DNA of 64,000 bases from Cryobacterium cheniae (lineage in GTDB: Bacteria; Actinomycetota; Actinomycetes; Actinomycetales; Microbacteriaceae). The translations under genes and the position numbers were made by a program. The notes under the pieces were generated by a model, which saw only the letters and a list, made by a program, of their open reading frames with translations, was not told the DNA's origin and made no database searches. Of the stretch, positions 39,631-48,196 are shown one piece after another; within the stretch, counting starts at the first letter, position 1; each line of letters starts with the position of its first letter. The DNA lies in contig NZ_SOGN01000026.1 in assembly GCF_004403395.1 (NCBI RefSeq), positions 1 through 64,000 of the forward strand, written 5' to 3'.

Positions 39631-40380
39631 AGTGCACCGCCCTCGGCGTCGCGCAGCGCGAGCAGACCGTCGACCAGAGGCTCCAGCTCGAGCCGGTTCA
39701 CCGCCGTGAGCGTCGCCCCCTGCTCGGCCGGCCAGCCCTGCAGGCCGAAGACCGATCCGAGCACGGCACCGCAGATCGCCGCGATCGTGTCGGTGTCCCC
39801 GCCCACGCTCGCGGCGACGCGGAGGGTCTCCCAGGGGTCCTCCGCGACGGCCGCGAGGGCGATCGCGGCCACCACGGACTCCTGCGAGGCGACGGATGTC
39901 CCGATCAGCCGCTCCACCGCGACCCCCCTGCGCCGCCTCGGTGAGCCCCGCCAGGTGGCCGGTCACCCACCAGAGGCGTGCGGCGATCGACCCGCCCGCT
40001 CGCCAGTATCCGCGCCGTTCGCCGGCCTGGGCGGCGTCGATCGCCGCGTCGACGGCCTCGGCGGGGTGGCGCCGGCGACGCCCGCGCTCACGGCGCCGAC
40101 CACGGCTGCGGCACCGCCGATCCCGAGGCCGGTGTTGTGGGTGACCATGCTGGCCTGGGCCACCCGGTCGATGAACCCGGCGAGGGGAGCGAGACCGCAG
40201 GCGATCCCCACGGGGGTGATGCGCATGGCCGCGCCGTTAGTCGAGCCGAAGCGGGCGGACTCCCAGGACGACACGCCGGACCGCAGTCGCTCCAGGGCCG
40301 CCGCGGTCGAGGGTCCGAGCAGGTCGAGGGAGCCGCCCGCGTCCGCGCCCGCCCGCCCGACCCGCAGCGGACGCCGACAC
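39612..40380 (-). pseudogene. Broken ADP-ribosylglycohydrolase family gene
   Basis: Fragments of an ADP-ribosylglycohydrolase (DraG-type) lie in two frames. Upstream: NGAAMRITPVGIACG and ASMVTHNTGLGIGGAAAVV; middle, in another frame: IDAAQAGERRGYWRAGGS and WWVTGHLAGLTEAAQ; downstream, back in the first frame: SVGGDTDTIAAICGAVLG with the metal-binding DTD. A missing G near 40063 and an extra G in a run of six near 39926 explain the shifts. The N-terminal third (with the usual GxxxGDALG region) is also missing, where the DUF4916 gene begins. Either decay or two sequencing errors plus truncation; I think decay. Confidence 0.75.
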
Positions 40381-40432
40381 TGCAGCGAACGCCCATGGCG
40401 CATCCGGGCGCCGGGTACGACAGAATAGCTTC

Positions 40433-41020
40433 ATGAGCGTGCGCACCCCTGACCCCGATCCGGACTGGACGCCTGGCCCCGAGGGCGCGCAGCCGCCCCA
40501 CACCAACCCGGGCTGGCTGAGCGACGTCGAGCTGGCCGAAGTGCGGCGCCGGCTGCCGATCCTCTACATCGAGGCGGTGCCCGTGCGCGTCGACGGCCTC
40601 GGTCAGGTGGTCGAGGTCGGCGTGCTCCTGCGTGCCCGGACGACCGGAGAGATGACCCGGATGCTCGTGTCCGGTCGCGTGCTCTACGGCGAGACCCTGC
40701 GCGACGCCCTCTTCCGCCACCTGGAGAAAGACCTCGGCCCGATGGCGTTCCCACAGCTGCCGATGAGCCCCGTGCCCTTCACGGTGGCCGAATATTTCCC
40801 GATGCCGGGCATCACCGCATTCACGGATGACCGCCAGCACGCCGTCTCGATGGCCTACGTCGTTCCCGTCACCGGCACCTGCGACCCGCGCCAGGACGCC
40901 CTCGAACTCACCTGGATGACGCCGAAGGAGGCTGCCTCCGATGCGGTGGCAGCCGAGATGGAGGGTGGCCGCGGGGCCCTGCTGCGGATGGCACTCGCCT
41001 CGGTCGGCCAGCTGCGCTAG
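40433..41020 (+). CDS. NUDIX-like protein, DUF4916 family
   Basis: The 195-residue soluble protein matches DUF4916: NPGWLSDVELAEVRRRLPIL, YIEAVPVRVD, VGVLLRARTTGEMTRMLVSG and RDALFRHLEKDLGPMAFPQL. The fold is NUDIX-like but the canonical GX5EX7REUXEEXGU box is not intact, so hydrolase activity is doubtful. The first 25 residues are Pro/Asp-rich and probably disordered. The gene is divergent from the broken ADP-ribosylglycohydrolase gene and converges on a GNAT gene. Function unknown. Confidence 0.85.
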   Translation: MSVRTPDPDPDWTPGPEGAQPPHTNPGWLSDVELAEVRRRLPILYIEAVPVRVDGLGQVVEVGVLLRARTTGEMTRMLVSGRVLYGETLRDALFRHLEKDLGPMAFPQLPMSPVPFTVAEYFPMPGITAFTDDRQHAVSMAYVVPVTGTCDPRQDALELTWMTPKEAASDAVAAEMEGGRGALLRMALASVGQLR

Positions 41021-41114
41021 CGGTCCGTCGGCCCCGGGCGCAACCGGGCCGCCGCACGAGCGCGGCCTGCTGCTATTCGGCCGCTGCGCGGGGCCTGCTG
41101 CTCGTCAGCCGCTG

Positions 41115-41648
41115 CTATTCGGTCGTGACGAGTGACAGCCGTCGGGCGAGCGAGCGCGGTCGCACCAGGCGCACCTCGTGGAGCTGTTCGCCGAGCACTT
41201 CCTGATCCTGCTCGTGTCCGTCGGGGGCGTAGCCGTTGCGCTTGTAGAACGAGTGCGCACGCGGGTTGTCCTCGGCGACCCAGAGGTAGGACGGACCCTC
41301 GTCGACGACCGCGTCGAAGAGCTGCTGTCCGATGCCGGTGCCGTGGTAGGCGTCGAGCAGATAGATGAAGTACAGCTCCATCGGTGTCGGCTTGTCGTCG
41401 TCGCGGGACGGCCCGCTGCCGGCGAATCCGACGATCTCGCCGTCAACGAGGGCCGCGACCTGGCGGTGGTTCGGTCCCTGCGCGCTGTACCGGCGCCACA
41501 TTGCCGCCAGGCGGGCGGGTTGCAGCTGCTCCAGGGCGGCCTTACTGAGCAATTGGTCGTAGGTTTCGTGCCAGCAGGTGGCGTGCACGCGGCCGAGACT
41601 GTCGGCATCCGCTTCAGCGACGGGACGAAGGACTGCTGTGGTGACCAT
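41115..41648 (-). CDS. GNAT family N-acetyltransferase
   Basis: The 177-residue protein has the GNAT fold: VLRPVAEADADSLGRVHATC at the start, AALVDGEIVGFAGSG (strands 2-3), the strand-4 text MELYFIYLLDAY followed by the acetyl-CoA loop HGTGIGQQLFDAVV, and WVAEDNPRAHSFYKRNGY near the end. It transfers an acetyl group to an unknown amine substrate. It is a single gene; the palindromic element copy 2 lies upstream. Confidence 0.93.
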   Translation of the reverse strand: MVTTAVLRPVAEADADSLGRVHATCWHETYDQLLSKAALEQLQPARLAAMWRRYSAQGPNHRQVAALVDGEIVGFAGSGPSRDDDKPTPMELYFIYLLDAYHGTGIGQQLFDAVVDEGPSYLWVAEDNPRAHSFYKRNGYAPDGHEQDQEVLGEQLHEVRLVRPRSLARRLSLVTTE

Positions 41649-41761
41649 GACCCGAGACTAGCTCAGCGGCGCGGCTCCGAATGACACGTCCGGATCACGT
41701 CCTGGTCACACCCGCAAATGCCCGGTGACCCCCGGTCGGGGCCGCCTTGGCGCACCTCTTC

Positions 41762-41857
41762 GTGCACAACTCCTGCAAATTCGGTCCATCTGCGAGGCGA
41801 GGCCCGTCATTACGCGGATCTTCCCGTGCAGCTTCACGATTTGCAGGAGTTATGCAC
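41762..41857. repeat. 96-bp palindromic element, copy 2
   Basis: The ends are GTGCACAACTCCTGCAAAT and the reverse complement of GTGCATAACTCCTGCAAAT, one mismatch in 19. The interior differs from copies 1 and 3 and lacks the CCCGGAATTCCGGG centre, though the length is the same. It occupies the 320-bp gap between the GNAT start and the helicase stop; I see nothing else in that gap. Confidence 0.82.
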
Positions 41858-41970
41858 GGGAACGCACCGTGACTGACGGCGAAAGAGGCCGCGGCACCGC
41901 AAAACGGGCCGGCCTCCGGAGAGACCGACCCGTTCAACTAGCGAACAAACTGGCAGACAGCGCCGAGCGA

Positions 41971-43524
41971 CTAGCCCTGGGCGCGACGCGGTGCGGAGCG
42001 GCGTGCGCCGCCGGTGGCACCGGCGCCGCGCACGAGACCGCCGACCTGGAGGCCGCCGGAGCGCCCGCCCTGAGCCGGACGGCCCTGACCGTTGCCCGAT
42101 CCCTGGCTGCGACCGGATGCCGCGGGGCGGCCCGAGCGCTCCGGGCGCGCTCCGCCTGTGGGTGCCACGGCATCGCTGCCGCGGTGTCCGCGGTTGCCGC
42201 GAGTGGCGCCGGCGCGGGCACCGCCGTCGCGGGGGCCGGAGTCGCGCTCGTCGCGGTTGACGCGCTTGCGCTGGGCGTTGGCGCCCTGTGAGCGGCCGCC
42301 CTGGGACTGGCCGTGCGGCTGCTCCACGCGGGGGAGCGGCTTGACGTAGGCGGCGACATCGCCGACGAGGGCGTCCACGGCGGGGGAGCCCGCGGTCACG
42401 CGCTGCGGGGTCACCTTGATGGCGGCCTTGCGCAGCAGCGCATCGGTGTCGCGGCGCTGTTCGGGGAGCACCAGGGTGACGACGTCGCCGGCGCTGCCGG
42501 CGCGGGCGGTTCGGCCCGAACGGTGCAGGTACGCCTTGTGCTCGGCGGGCGGGTCGACGTGGATGACGAGTTCGATGTCGTCGACGTGCACGCCGCGGGC
42601 CGCGACATCCGTGGCGACGAGCACCTTGACATCGCCGGCGCTGAACGCGGCGAGGTTGCGGTCACGGGCCACCTGCGAGAGGTTGCCGTGCAGGTCGACG
42701 GAGGGGATCCCGGCGTCGGTGAGCGACTTGGCGAGCTTCTTGGCCTGGTGCTTGGTGCGCATGAAGAGGATGCGGCGGCCGGAACCGCTCGCGAGCTTCT
42801 CGACGAGCGCCTTCTTCGATTCGACGCCGTCGATCTCGAACACGTGGTGGGTCATCGCGGAGACGTGGCTGTTGGCCTCGTCGACCGAGTGCATGACCTC
42901 GTTGTGCAGGAAGCGGCGCACGATCTTGTCCACGCCGTTGTCGAGCGTGGCCGAGAACAGCAGGCGCTGGCCGCTGCTGGGGGTCTTGTCCATGATGCGC
43001 GTGACGACGGGCAGGAAGCCCAGGTCGGCCATGTGGTCGGCCTCGTCGAGCACGGTGATCTCGACGGCGTCGAGGCTGATGAAGCCCTGCTTCATCAGGT
43101 CCTCGAGGCGGCCGGGGCAGGCCACGACGATGTCGACGCCGGCCTTGAGCGCGGAAACCTGACGTCCCTGCGAGACGCCACCGAAGATCGTGGTGGTGTT
43201 GAGGCCGTACGCCTCGGCCAACGGCGTGAGCGCGTTGGTGATCTGCGTGGCCAGCTCGCGGGTCGGGGCGAGGATGAGGCCGAGCGGGCGGCCCGGACGA
43301 CGTCGGCCGCCGGCGAGCTTGCCGCCGAGGCGCGACACCATCGGCAGGGCGAACGCGAGGGTCTTGCCGGAGCCGGTCTTGCCGCGGCCGAGTACGTCGC
43401 GGCCGTTCAGGGTGTCGGGCAGCGTGTCCACCTGGATCGGGAACGGGCTGTCGATGCCCTGCTCCGTCAGGATCGCAACGAGCGGGGCGGGCACGCCGAG
43501 CGCGCTAAAGGAAGTTTCAGACAA
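41971..43524 (-). CDS. DEAD-box ATP-dependent RNA helicase
   Basis: The 517-residue protein has all DEAD-box motifs: the Q motif (ILTEQGIDSPFPIQ), GKTGSGKT (motif I), PTRELA, DEAD (LDEADHMADLGFL), SAT (LFSATLDNGV), and motifs V-VI (ATDVAARGVHV, HRSGRTARAG). The last 110 residues are a Gly/Arg/Ser/Gln-rich tail typical for RNA-binding helicases of the RhlE/CshA kind. It unwinds RNA, probably in ribosome assembly or RNA turnover, often in the cold. Start TTG 43524 is preceded by GAAAGG. The 233-bp gap upstream shows no clear promoter. Confidence 0.95.
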   Translation of the reverse strand: MSETSFSALGVPAPLVAILTEQGIDSPFPIQVDTLPDTLNGRDVLGRGKTGSGKTLAFALPMVSRLGGKLAGGRRRPGRPLGLILAPTRELATQITNALTPLAEAYGLNTTTIFGGVSQGRQVSALKAGVDIVVACPGRLEDLMKQGFISLDAVEITVLDEADHMADLGFLPVVTRIMDKTPSSGQRLLFSATLDNGVDKIVRRFLHNEVMHSVDEANSHVSAMTHHVFEIDGVESKKALVEKLASGSGRRILFMRTKHQAKKLAKSLTDAGIPSVDLHGNLSQVARDRNLAAFSAGDVKVLVATDVAARGVHVDDIELVIHVDPPAEHKAYLHRSGRTARAGSAGDVVTLVLPEQRRDTDALLRKAAIKVTPQRVTAGSPAVDALVGDVAAYVKPLPRVEQPHGQSQGGRSQGANAQRKRVNRDERDSGPRDGGARAGATRGNRGHRGSDAVAPTGGARPERSGRPAASGRSQGSGNGQGRPAQGGRSGGLQVGGLVRGAGATGGARRSAPRRAQG

Positions 43525-43757
43525 AGTGGTGCCTTTCGGGCATCAGATTCCCCAGGCATCCGTTCCGCGCGGGCGGCAACTCGGAGCCTCAGAGGATTCA
43601 CATGGCGAAGGTGCCGATGGGCACATCCGTTCGCCGTAAGAAGGTTTGATTCGAAAAAGCGGGCCGGCCCGGGTGGGCTGCCGCAATAAGAAGAGGGCGT
43701 TCTACGACGCAGCAAGCGCAACTACGCACTCGCAAGCTTCCATCCTAGCGGATGCTG

Positions 43758-44435
43758 TCAAGCCTCCGGAGCGCGGGACCTCCCGGCGGGCGCCGTGGGG
43801 TGGCGCTCCTCGCCGGGGGCCAGCTCGCCGACGGGCACCTCCGAGGCCACGGTATTGCCGGCCTGGGGGAGCGGGCAGGCCCACATCGGGTCGTACGCGC
43901 AGGACGGGTTGTAGGCGAAATTGAAGTCCAGGATGATGCTGTCGTCGTCGGCCCCCGCGCCCAGGTCGGCGCCCTTGACCGTGTCAAGGAGGTAGCGGCC
44001 GCCGCCGTAGGTTCCGCCGGGTTTGCCGGCCAGACCGTCGCGCAGGGGCAGGAACAGCCCGCCGCCGTAGCAGGAGAGCCGCCACAGGTCGATCGGGCCC
44101 AGGTAGGGCAGCCGGACGGTGCCGACGAGGTCGAACGGAATCTTCCCGTCCCCGGTGTCGACCGCGATGCGCACCGGATGCTCCGCCCGGTGGACCGCGA
44201 CCTCGAACCGCCAGTCCGGGTCGTAGGCGGCGACCGGGAGTCCGGTGAACCCGGCCCGGTCGTCGGGCATCAACGGTGACGCCGAATGCCCGCCGAACAG
44301 GTCGTCCCGGCCACTCCGCCACAGTTCATGGCCGGCAGCCGGGTCGTGCGCGCTGAGCTGCCGCACACCGGCGTAGAGCCCGAAAACGCGCCTCCGCCAG
44401 TCCGCCACCTGCAGGGCGCCGAGGGTGGTGCTCAC
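43758..44435 (-). CDS. DUF1684 domain protein
   Basis: The 225-residue soluble protein shows the DUF1684 text: LFGGHSASPLMPDDRAGFTG, PFDLVGTVRLPYLGPIDLW, FLPLRDGLAGKPGGTYGGGR and DFNFAYNPSCAYDPMWACPL. The family has no established role. GTG 44435 overlaps the stop of the SRPBCC gene (GTGA), so the two are coupled. The open frame further upstream overlaps that gene and is not family-like. Confidence 0.9.
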   Translation of the reverse strand: MSTTLGALQVADWRRRVFGLYAGVRQLSAHDPAAGHELWRSGRDDLFGGHSASPLMPDDRAGFTGLPVAAYDPDWRFEVAVHRAEHPVRIAVDTGDGKIPFDLVGTVRLPYLGPIDLWRLSCYGGGLFLPLRDGLAGKPGGTYGGGRYLLDTVKGADLGAGADDDSIILDFNFAYNPSCAYDPMWACPLPQAGNTVASEVPVGELAPGEERHPTAPAGRSRAPEA

Positions 44436-45046
44436 GAGGTCACGTCGGATTCGCTGGACTCGGCGGAGGTCCCGTCGCCGGAACCGGAACCGGCGGCACC
44501 GGTGTCGGCACCGGCGTCGGAACCGGACTCGGCGGGCCGCACGGGCTCGTCCACGCCGAGGTCGAGGCTCCAGTTCGGCGCGAGGCGCTTGAGCTGGTGC
44601 AGCCGCCACTGCCAGAGCGCCCAGAACACGGGCCAGCTCGCCAGGGTGAGCGCGCCGGTGCGGAAGATCAGCTGGTCCCGGAAGAGCGTCTTGCCGGTGC
44701 CGGTGCCGGCCGGGTCGGGAGACACGGCCATCCGGTGGTCCCAGAGGGTGACCGAGGCGAGCGGCCCCGAGACGCCGCGACCGGTGTCGCGCAGGATGCG
44801 CACGCCATCCTTCCGGGTGGTCGCCATGGTCAGGCGGATCACCTGGTCGCCCATCGGCACCAGGCCGAGCGCGGTCAGGCTGACCGGATGCTCACCCGGC
44901 TCCCAGATGGTGGGGAAGCCATCCATCTCGAGCGATTCGACGCTCACCACGGGCGAGCTCACCTCGCGGAACACGGCGGGACTCCGCAGGGCGCGCCAGG
45001 CGGCATCGGGGGAACAGTCGAGGATCTCTTTCAGAAGAACACGCAT
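44432..45046 (-). CDS. SRPBCC family protein
   Basis: The 204-residue protein has the START-like fold in its first 165 residues: EILDCSPDAAWRALRSPAVF at the start, VVSVESLEMDGFPTIWEPGE, TLFRDQLIFRTG and a long tryptophan-rich helix FWALWQWRLHQLKRLAPNWS. The last 40 residues are a Ser/Gly/Ala/Asp-rich disordered tail. It is coupled to the DUF1684 gene downstream. The ligand is unknown. The divergent EVE-like gene starts 43 bp away. Confidence 0.85.
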   Translation of the reverse strand: MRVLLKEILDCSPDAAWRALRSPAVFREVSSPVVSVESLEMDGFPTIWEPGEHPVSLTALGLVPMGDQVIRLTMATTRKDGVRILRDTGRGVSGPLASVTLWDHRMAVSPDPAGTGTGKTLFRDQLIFRTGALTLASWPVFWALWQWRLHQLKRLAPNWSLDLGVDEPVRPAESGSDAGADTGAAGSGSGDGTSAESSESDVTS

Positions 45047-45089
45047 GACCCCAGTCTGTGGTGCCGGGGCATGCAGTACAACTAAGAGG

Positions 45090-45518
45090 GTGGCAATTCG
45101 ATACTGGCTCGGTGTTGCCTCACGCGAACACGTGCTGCGCGCCGTGGCGGTGGGGCTCGTGCAGGCCAGCCACGGGGCCCGGGCGGCGCTCGAACAGATG
45201 GGCGAATCCGACGGGATGGTCTACTACTCCCCGAAGACGCAGATCGACGGGCGCGTGCTGCGCGAGTTCACCGCGATCGGGCGCATCGCCCCCGGAATCG
45301 TGCACCAGGGCGAGTCCGCCGCCCCGAGTTCGTACCGTCCATGGCGCCGACGCATCGACTACGAGACGGATGCCGTGGCCGCCTCGATCCGCCCGCTCCT
45401 GACGGTTCTCGAGTTCACCCGCAGCGACCCCGACTGGGGATACCAGCTGCGCCGGGGGCTGCTCGAGATCTCCCGGCACGACTTCGAGGTGATCCGGCGC
45501 CAGATGCGCCGGGAGTAG
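45090..45518 (+). CDS. EVE-like (UPF0310) domain protein
   Basis: The 142-residue protein starts YWLGVASREHVLRAVAVG and continues GMVYYSPKTQIDG, FTAIGRIAPG and PWRRRIDYETDAV, the pattern of UPF0310/EVE proteins, which have a PUA-like pocket that can bind modified bases in nucleic acids. The C-terminus SDPDWGYQLRRGLLEISRHD is also family-like. GTG 45090 is the likely start; the ribosome binding site is weak. It is divergent from the SRPBCC gene. Its ligand is unknown. Confidence 0.85.
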   Translation: MAIRYWLGVASREHVLRAVAVGLVQASHGARAALEQMGESDGMVYYSPKTQIDGRVLREFTAIGRIAPGIVHQGESAAPSSYRPWRRRIDYETDAVAASIRPLLTVLEFTRSDPDWGYQLRRGLLEISRHDFEVIRRQMRRE

Positions 45519-45525
45519 GCTCGGC

Positions 45526-45569
45526 CGTTCTGCGCCCGTTCTGCGCCCGTTCTGCGCCCGTTCTGCCCG
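45526..45569. repeat. Tandem 11-bp repeat
   Basis: CGTTCTGCGCC occurs three times in a row, then CGTTCTGCCCG, starting 8 bp after the EVE-like gene stop. Further partial copies (CGTTCTG) follow. Noncoding as far as I can see. Confidence 0.75.
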
Positions 45570-45800
45570 CGCGCTCGCCCGTTCTGTGCCGAGTTCGGCA
45601 CTTGCGGTCGACTTCGCCCCGCAGACCAGTCGAACTCGACCGGAGGTGTCGACGTCAGTGAGGGCGGCGTCGGCGCGGGGTACCGTCCGCGCCGAGGCGC
45701 CCTGTCCCTGCGGTGATTGTGGGCGGGATCGGCGATTTTCGAGGGGGGACTGCCGGGTTCGGCGCCGGGGCGGGGCACATCCGTTCGGTACACTGACGGA

Positions 45801-47066
45801 ATGACTGGCGAGTTCTGGTGGGTGCCTTCGGCCGTCGTTTTCGGCGGGGCGGCAGCGATCGTCGTGGTGATCGGGATGATCATGCGGCGTCGCGCCCGGG
45901 CGCGCGCCCGCGTCGACCTGGCCCTGGCCGCAGAGCGCACCCGGGCCTCCGCGATCGCCCTGGTGCGCGCGGATGACGTGATCGAGGCTGCCACCGACGA
46001 ACTCGGCTTCGCGGTCGCCCAGTTCGGGGAGAACGCCACCAGCGAGTTCGCCGCCTCGCTCGACGCCTCGCGGCGACAGGTGCGCGACGCGTTCCTGCTG
46101 CAGCAGAAGCTCGACGACAGCGTGCCCGACACCGAGGGCGAGCGCCGCCGCTGGACCGAGCAGATCATCACGCTCGCCGACGAGGCCGTCAAACGCCTCG
46201 GCGCCGAGACCCGCGTCTTCGACTCCCGGCGCGGCATCGAACGGGATGCCCCGATGCTGCTCGAGAAGTTGCGCCGCCGCCTCGACCGCGTCGCCGACCG
46301 TGTCGCGGCCGGCACCGCCAGCCTCGCCCGGCTGAGCCGCACGTATGCCGCGCCCGCCCTGGCCCCGATCAGCGGCAACGTCGCCCGCGCCGAATCGGCC
46401 CTGGACGACGCCCGCCGGGCGGCGGATGCCGCGGCCGCCAGGCTCGCCCACGAAGCCACCGACCCCGTGGGCGACCAGTTGCTCGCGGCCGAGCAGGCCC
46501 TGCACCGCGCCGGCACCCTCCTCGACGCGATCGAACAGGGCGAAGACCAACTGCACGTCGGCTTCGTTTCCCTGGCCCGCGCGCTCGACGCGGCGGACGC
46601 CGAGCTGGCCGAGGTGCGCGCCCTGCGCGACACCCACGAGGAGACCGCGGCGCGCGGCGAACTGAACCGTGTCATCGCGGAAGCCGACCGGGTGGTGGGT
46701 GAGCTGCGGCATCCGTCGCGCCTGAGCGACCCGGCCGCCGACCAGGCCCGGCTGCGCACGGCGATGGACGGTCTCGACATGATCCGTTCCGAGGCCCGGA
46801 ACCGCCAGCTGCGGCTCGAGAACGCCCGCGGCGCGCTGACCGGCGCGCTTCTGGCCGCGCGCAGCCAGATCACCGTGACGCGCGACTTCATCACCGCGAA
46901 CCCCGGCCGGGTGGGCGCCGCGGCGCGCACCCGCCTCGCCGAGGCCGAACGACGGCTGAGCCTGGCGTCGTCCGAGGCCGACCCGGTCTCCGCCCTGGAC
47001 ACCGCCCGCGCAGCGATGACCCACGCCACGGATGCCGACGCGCTCGCCCGCTTCGACGCCCGGTAG
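45801..47066 (+). CDS. Membrane-anchored coiled-coil protein related to the C-terminal half of TPM-domain proteins
   Basis: The 421-residue protein has one membrane helix (about residues 8-28), a stop-transfer run RRRARARARV and then almost 380 residues of Ala-rich coiled coil. Text such as DELGFAVAQFGENATSEFAA, AFLLQQKLDDSVPDTEGERR and TYAAPALAPISGNVARAESA matches the long C-terminal part of actinobacterial TPM-domain membrane proteins, but the TPM phosphatase-like domain itself is missing. ATG 45801 follows GACGGA. It is followed after 14 bp by the ComB-like gene. Function unknown; an envelope role is likely. Confidence 0.8.
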   Translation: MTGEFWWVPSAVVFGGAAAIVVVIGMIMRRRARARARVDLALAAERTRASAIALVRADDVIEAATDELGFAVAQFGENATSEFAASLDASRRQVRDAFLLQQKLDDSVPDTEGERRRWTEQIITLADEAVKRLGAETRVFDSRRGIERDAPMLLEKLRRRLDRVADRVAAGTASLARLSRTYAAPALAPISGNVARAESALDDARRAADAAAARLAHEATDPVGDQLLAAEQALHRAGTLLDAIEQGEDQLHVGFVSLARALDAADAELAEVRALRDTHEETAARGELNRVIAEADRVVGELRHPSRLSDPAADQARLRTAMDGLDMIRSEARNRQLRLENARGALTGALLAARSQITVTRDFITANPGRVGAAARTRLAEAERRLSLASSEADPVSALDTARAAMTHATDADALARFDAR

Positions 47067-47080
47067 CGGCACCGCTACAG

Positions 47081-47695
47081 ATGACCATGACCGGCGCCGC
47101 ACCCCAGCAGAAGTACCAGGTTCGTTTCGACGTCGGGCTGGCCGGATTCCGGGCTCTGGCCGACGCGGCCGACGTGGTCATCCTCGCCGATGCGCTGCCA
47201 TCGGCCGGGTCCGCGCCCGTTCTCCCGACTGCGCTGCGGGACCACCAGGTCGTCGCCGCGAGCCTCGCCGACCGCGAGAACGTGGCGGACTGGGTGCTCG
47301 CCCGGCAGGCGGAGAAGGGGGACCGGTTCTCCGTGGCCGTGATCGCCGTGGGCGAGCGACGCCACGGCGGCGGCGCCCGGTTCGCGGTGGAGGACTTCCT
47401 GGCCGCCGGTGCCGTGATCGACGCCCTCGCGGCCCGCGGCATCGACCACTGCTCGCCGGAAGCGGCCGCGGCCGCCGCCGGGTTCGCCGGACTCCAGCAG
47501 GCCGTTCGGCACCTGGTCACCGCGTCCGAAACCGCCCAGGCCCTCGTTGCCGCGGGACGAGCCGCCGAGGTGCAGGCCGCGGTGCGTCTCGACACCCCGG
47601 CAACGCCAGCCCCGGCGACGCAGGCCCGGGCGACGGATGCCTCGACCCCCTCCCCGGGAATCCCCCGACTGCGGGAATTCGCCTTTCCGGCCTGA
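47081..47695 (+). CDS. ComB-like (2-phosphosulfolactate phosphatase family) protein
   Basis: The 204-residue protein resembles ComB: YQVRFDVGLAGFRALADAAD, VVILADALPS, VAVIAVGERRHGGGARFAVE followed by DFLAAGAVIDAL. The named reaction is removal of phosphate from 2-phosphosulfolactate in coenzyme M synthesis, which this organism is unlikely to perform, so the true substrate is open. The C-terminus is Ala/Thr/Pro-rich. A second ATG lies two codons after the first (47087). The gene may be in a unit with the coiled-coil protein and the DUF427 gene. Confidence 0.75.
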   Translation: MTMTGAAPQQKYQVRFDVGLAGFRALADAADVVILADALPSAGSAPVLPTALRDHQVVAASLADRENVADWVLARQAEKGDRFSVAVIAVGERRHGGGARFAVEDFLAAGAVIDALAARGIDHCSPEAAAAAAGFAGLQQAVRHLVTASETAQALVAAGRAAEVQAAVRLDTPATPAPATQARATDASTPSPGIPRLREFAFPA

Positions 47696-47759
47696 GGTTG
47701 CACCCGGCACGGCCCGCTGTGGCCGACCCCTCGAATCCATCACTGAAGGAGCAACTCCC

Positions 47760-48062
47760 ATGAAGGCAGTACTCAACGGCACCGTCATCGCCGAGGCACC
47801 CCAGGCCGACCTGCTCAAAATCGAGGGCAACTGGTACTTCCCGCCGTCGAGCGTGAACTCCGAGTTCCTCGTCAAGAGCCCCACGTCGTACACCTGCTCC
47901 TGGAAGGGCGAGTGCCAATACTTCAGCGTCCAGGACGGCGAGACCCTGCTTCCGGACCGTGCCTTCAGCTACCCGACCCCGCCGGCGGCCTCCTTCGACC
48001 GTGTCGGCCAGGACTACAGCAACTACGTCGCCTTCTGGAAAGAGGTCCGGGTCACCGACTAG
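47760..48062 (+). CDS. DUF427 domain protein
   Basis: The 100-residue protein is a typical single DUF427 domain: MKAVLNGTVIAEAP, IEGNWYFPPSSVNSEFLVKS, TSYTCSWKGECQYFSVQDG and SYPTPPAASFDRVGQDYSNY, ending AFWKEVRVTD. The family folds as a small beta-tent and has no agreed function. ATG 47760 is preceded by GAAGGAG. Dispersed GTCGAG-type repeats start just after the stop. Confidence 0.92.
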   Translation: MKAVLNGTVIAEAPQADLLKIEGNWYFPPSSVNSEFLVKSPTSYTCSWKGECQYFSVQDGETLLPDRAFSYPTPPAASFDRVGQDYSNYVAFWKEVRVTD

Positions 48063-48068
48063 CTGTAC

Positions 48069-48179
48069 GTGGTCGAGCCTGTCGAGACCAAGCTTGTCGA
48101 GACCGAGCCTGTCGACCCAGGTGATCCAGCGTTGGTCGAGCCAGACGAGCCTGTCGAGGCTGTCTAGCCTGTCGAGACC
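48069..48179. repeat. Cluster of GTCGAGCCTGTCGAGACC-type dispersed repeats
   Basis: GTGGTCGAGCCTGTCGAGACC is followed by at least five partial or changed copies (AGCTTGTCGAGACC, GAGCCTGTCGAC, GAGCCTGTCGAGG, TAGCCTGTCGAGACC) between the DUF427 stop and the converging SprT gene. The same core recurs at 883-895, 59698-59737 and 63510-63661. Confidence 0.8.
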
Positions 48180-48196
48180 AAGAGACACCGGCAGAG

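Noticed and set aside
43525-43757. Riboswitch or cold-shock leader before the DEAD-box helicase gene
   Set aside because: The 233-bp gap could hold a leader, but I could not find a convincing promoter or a known riboswitch core.
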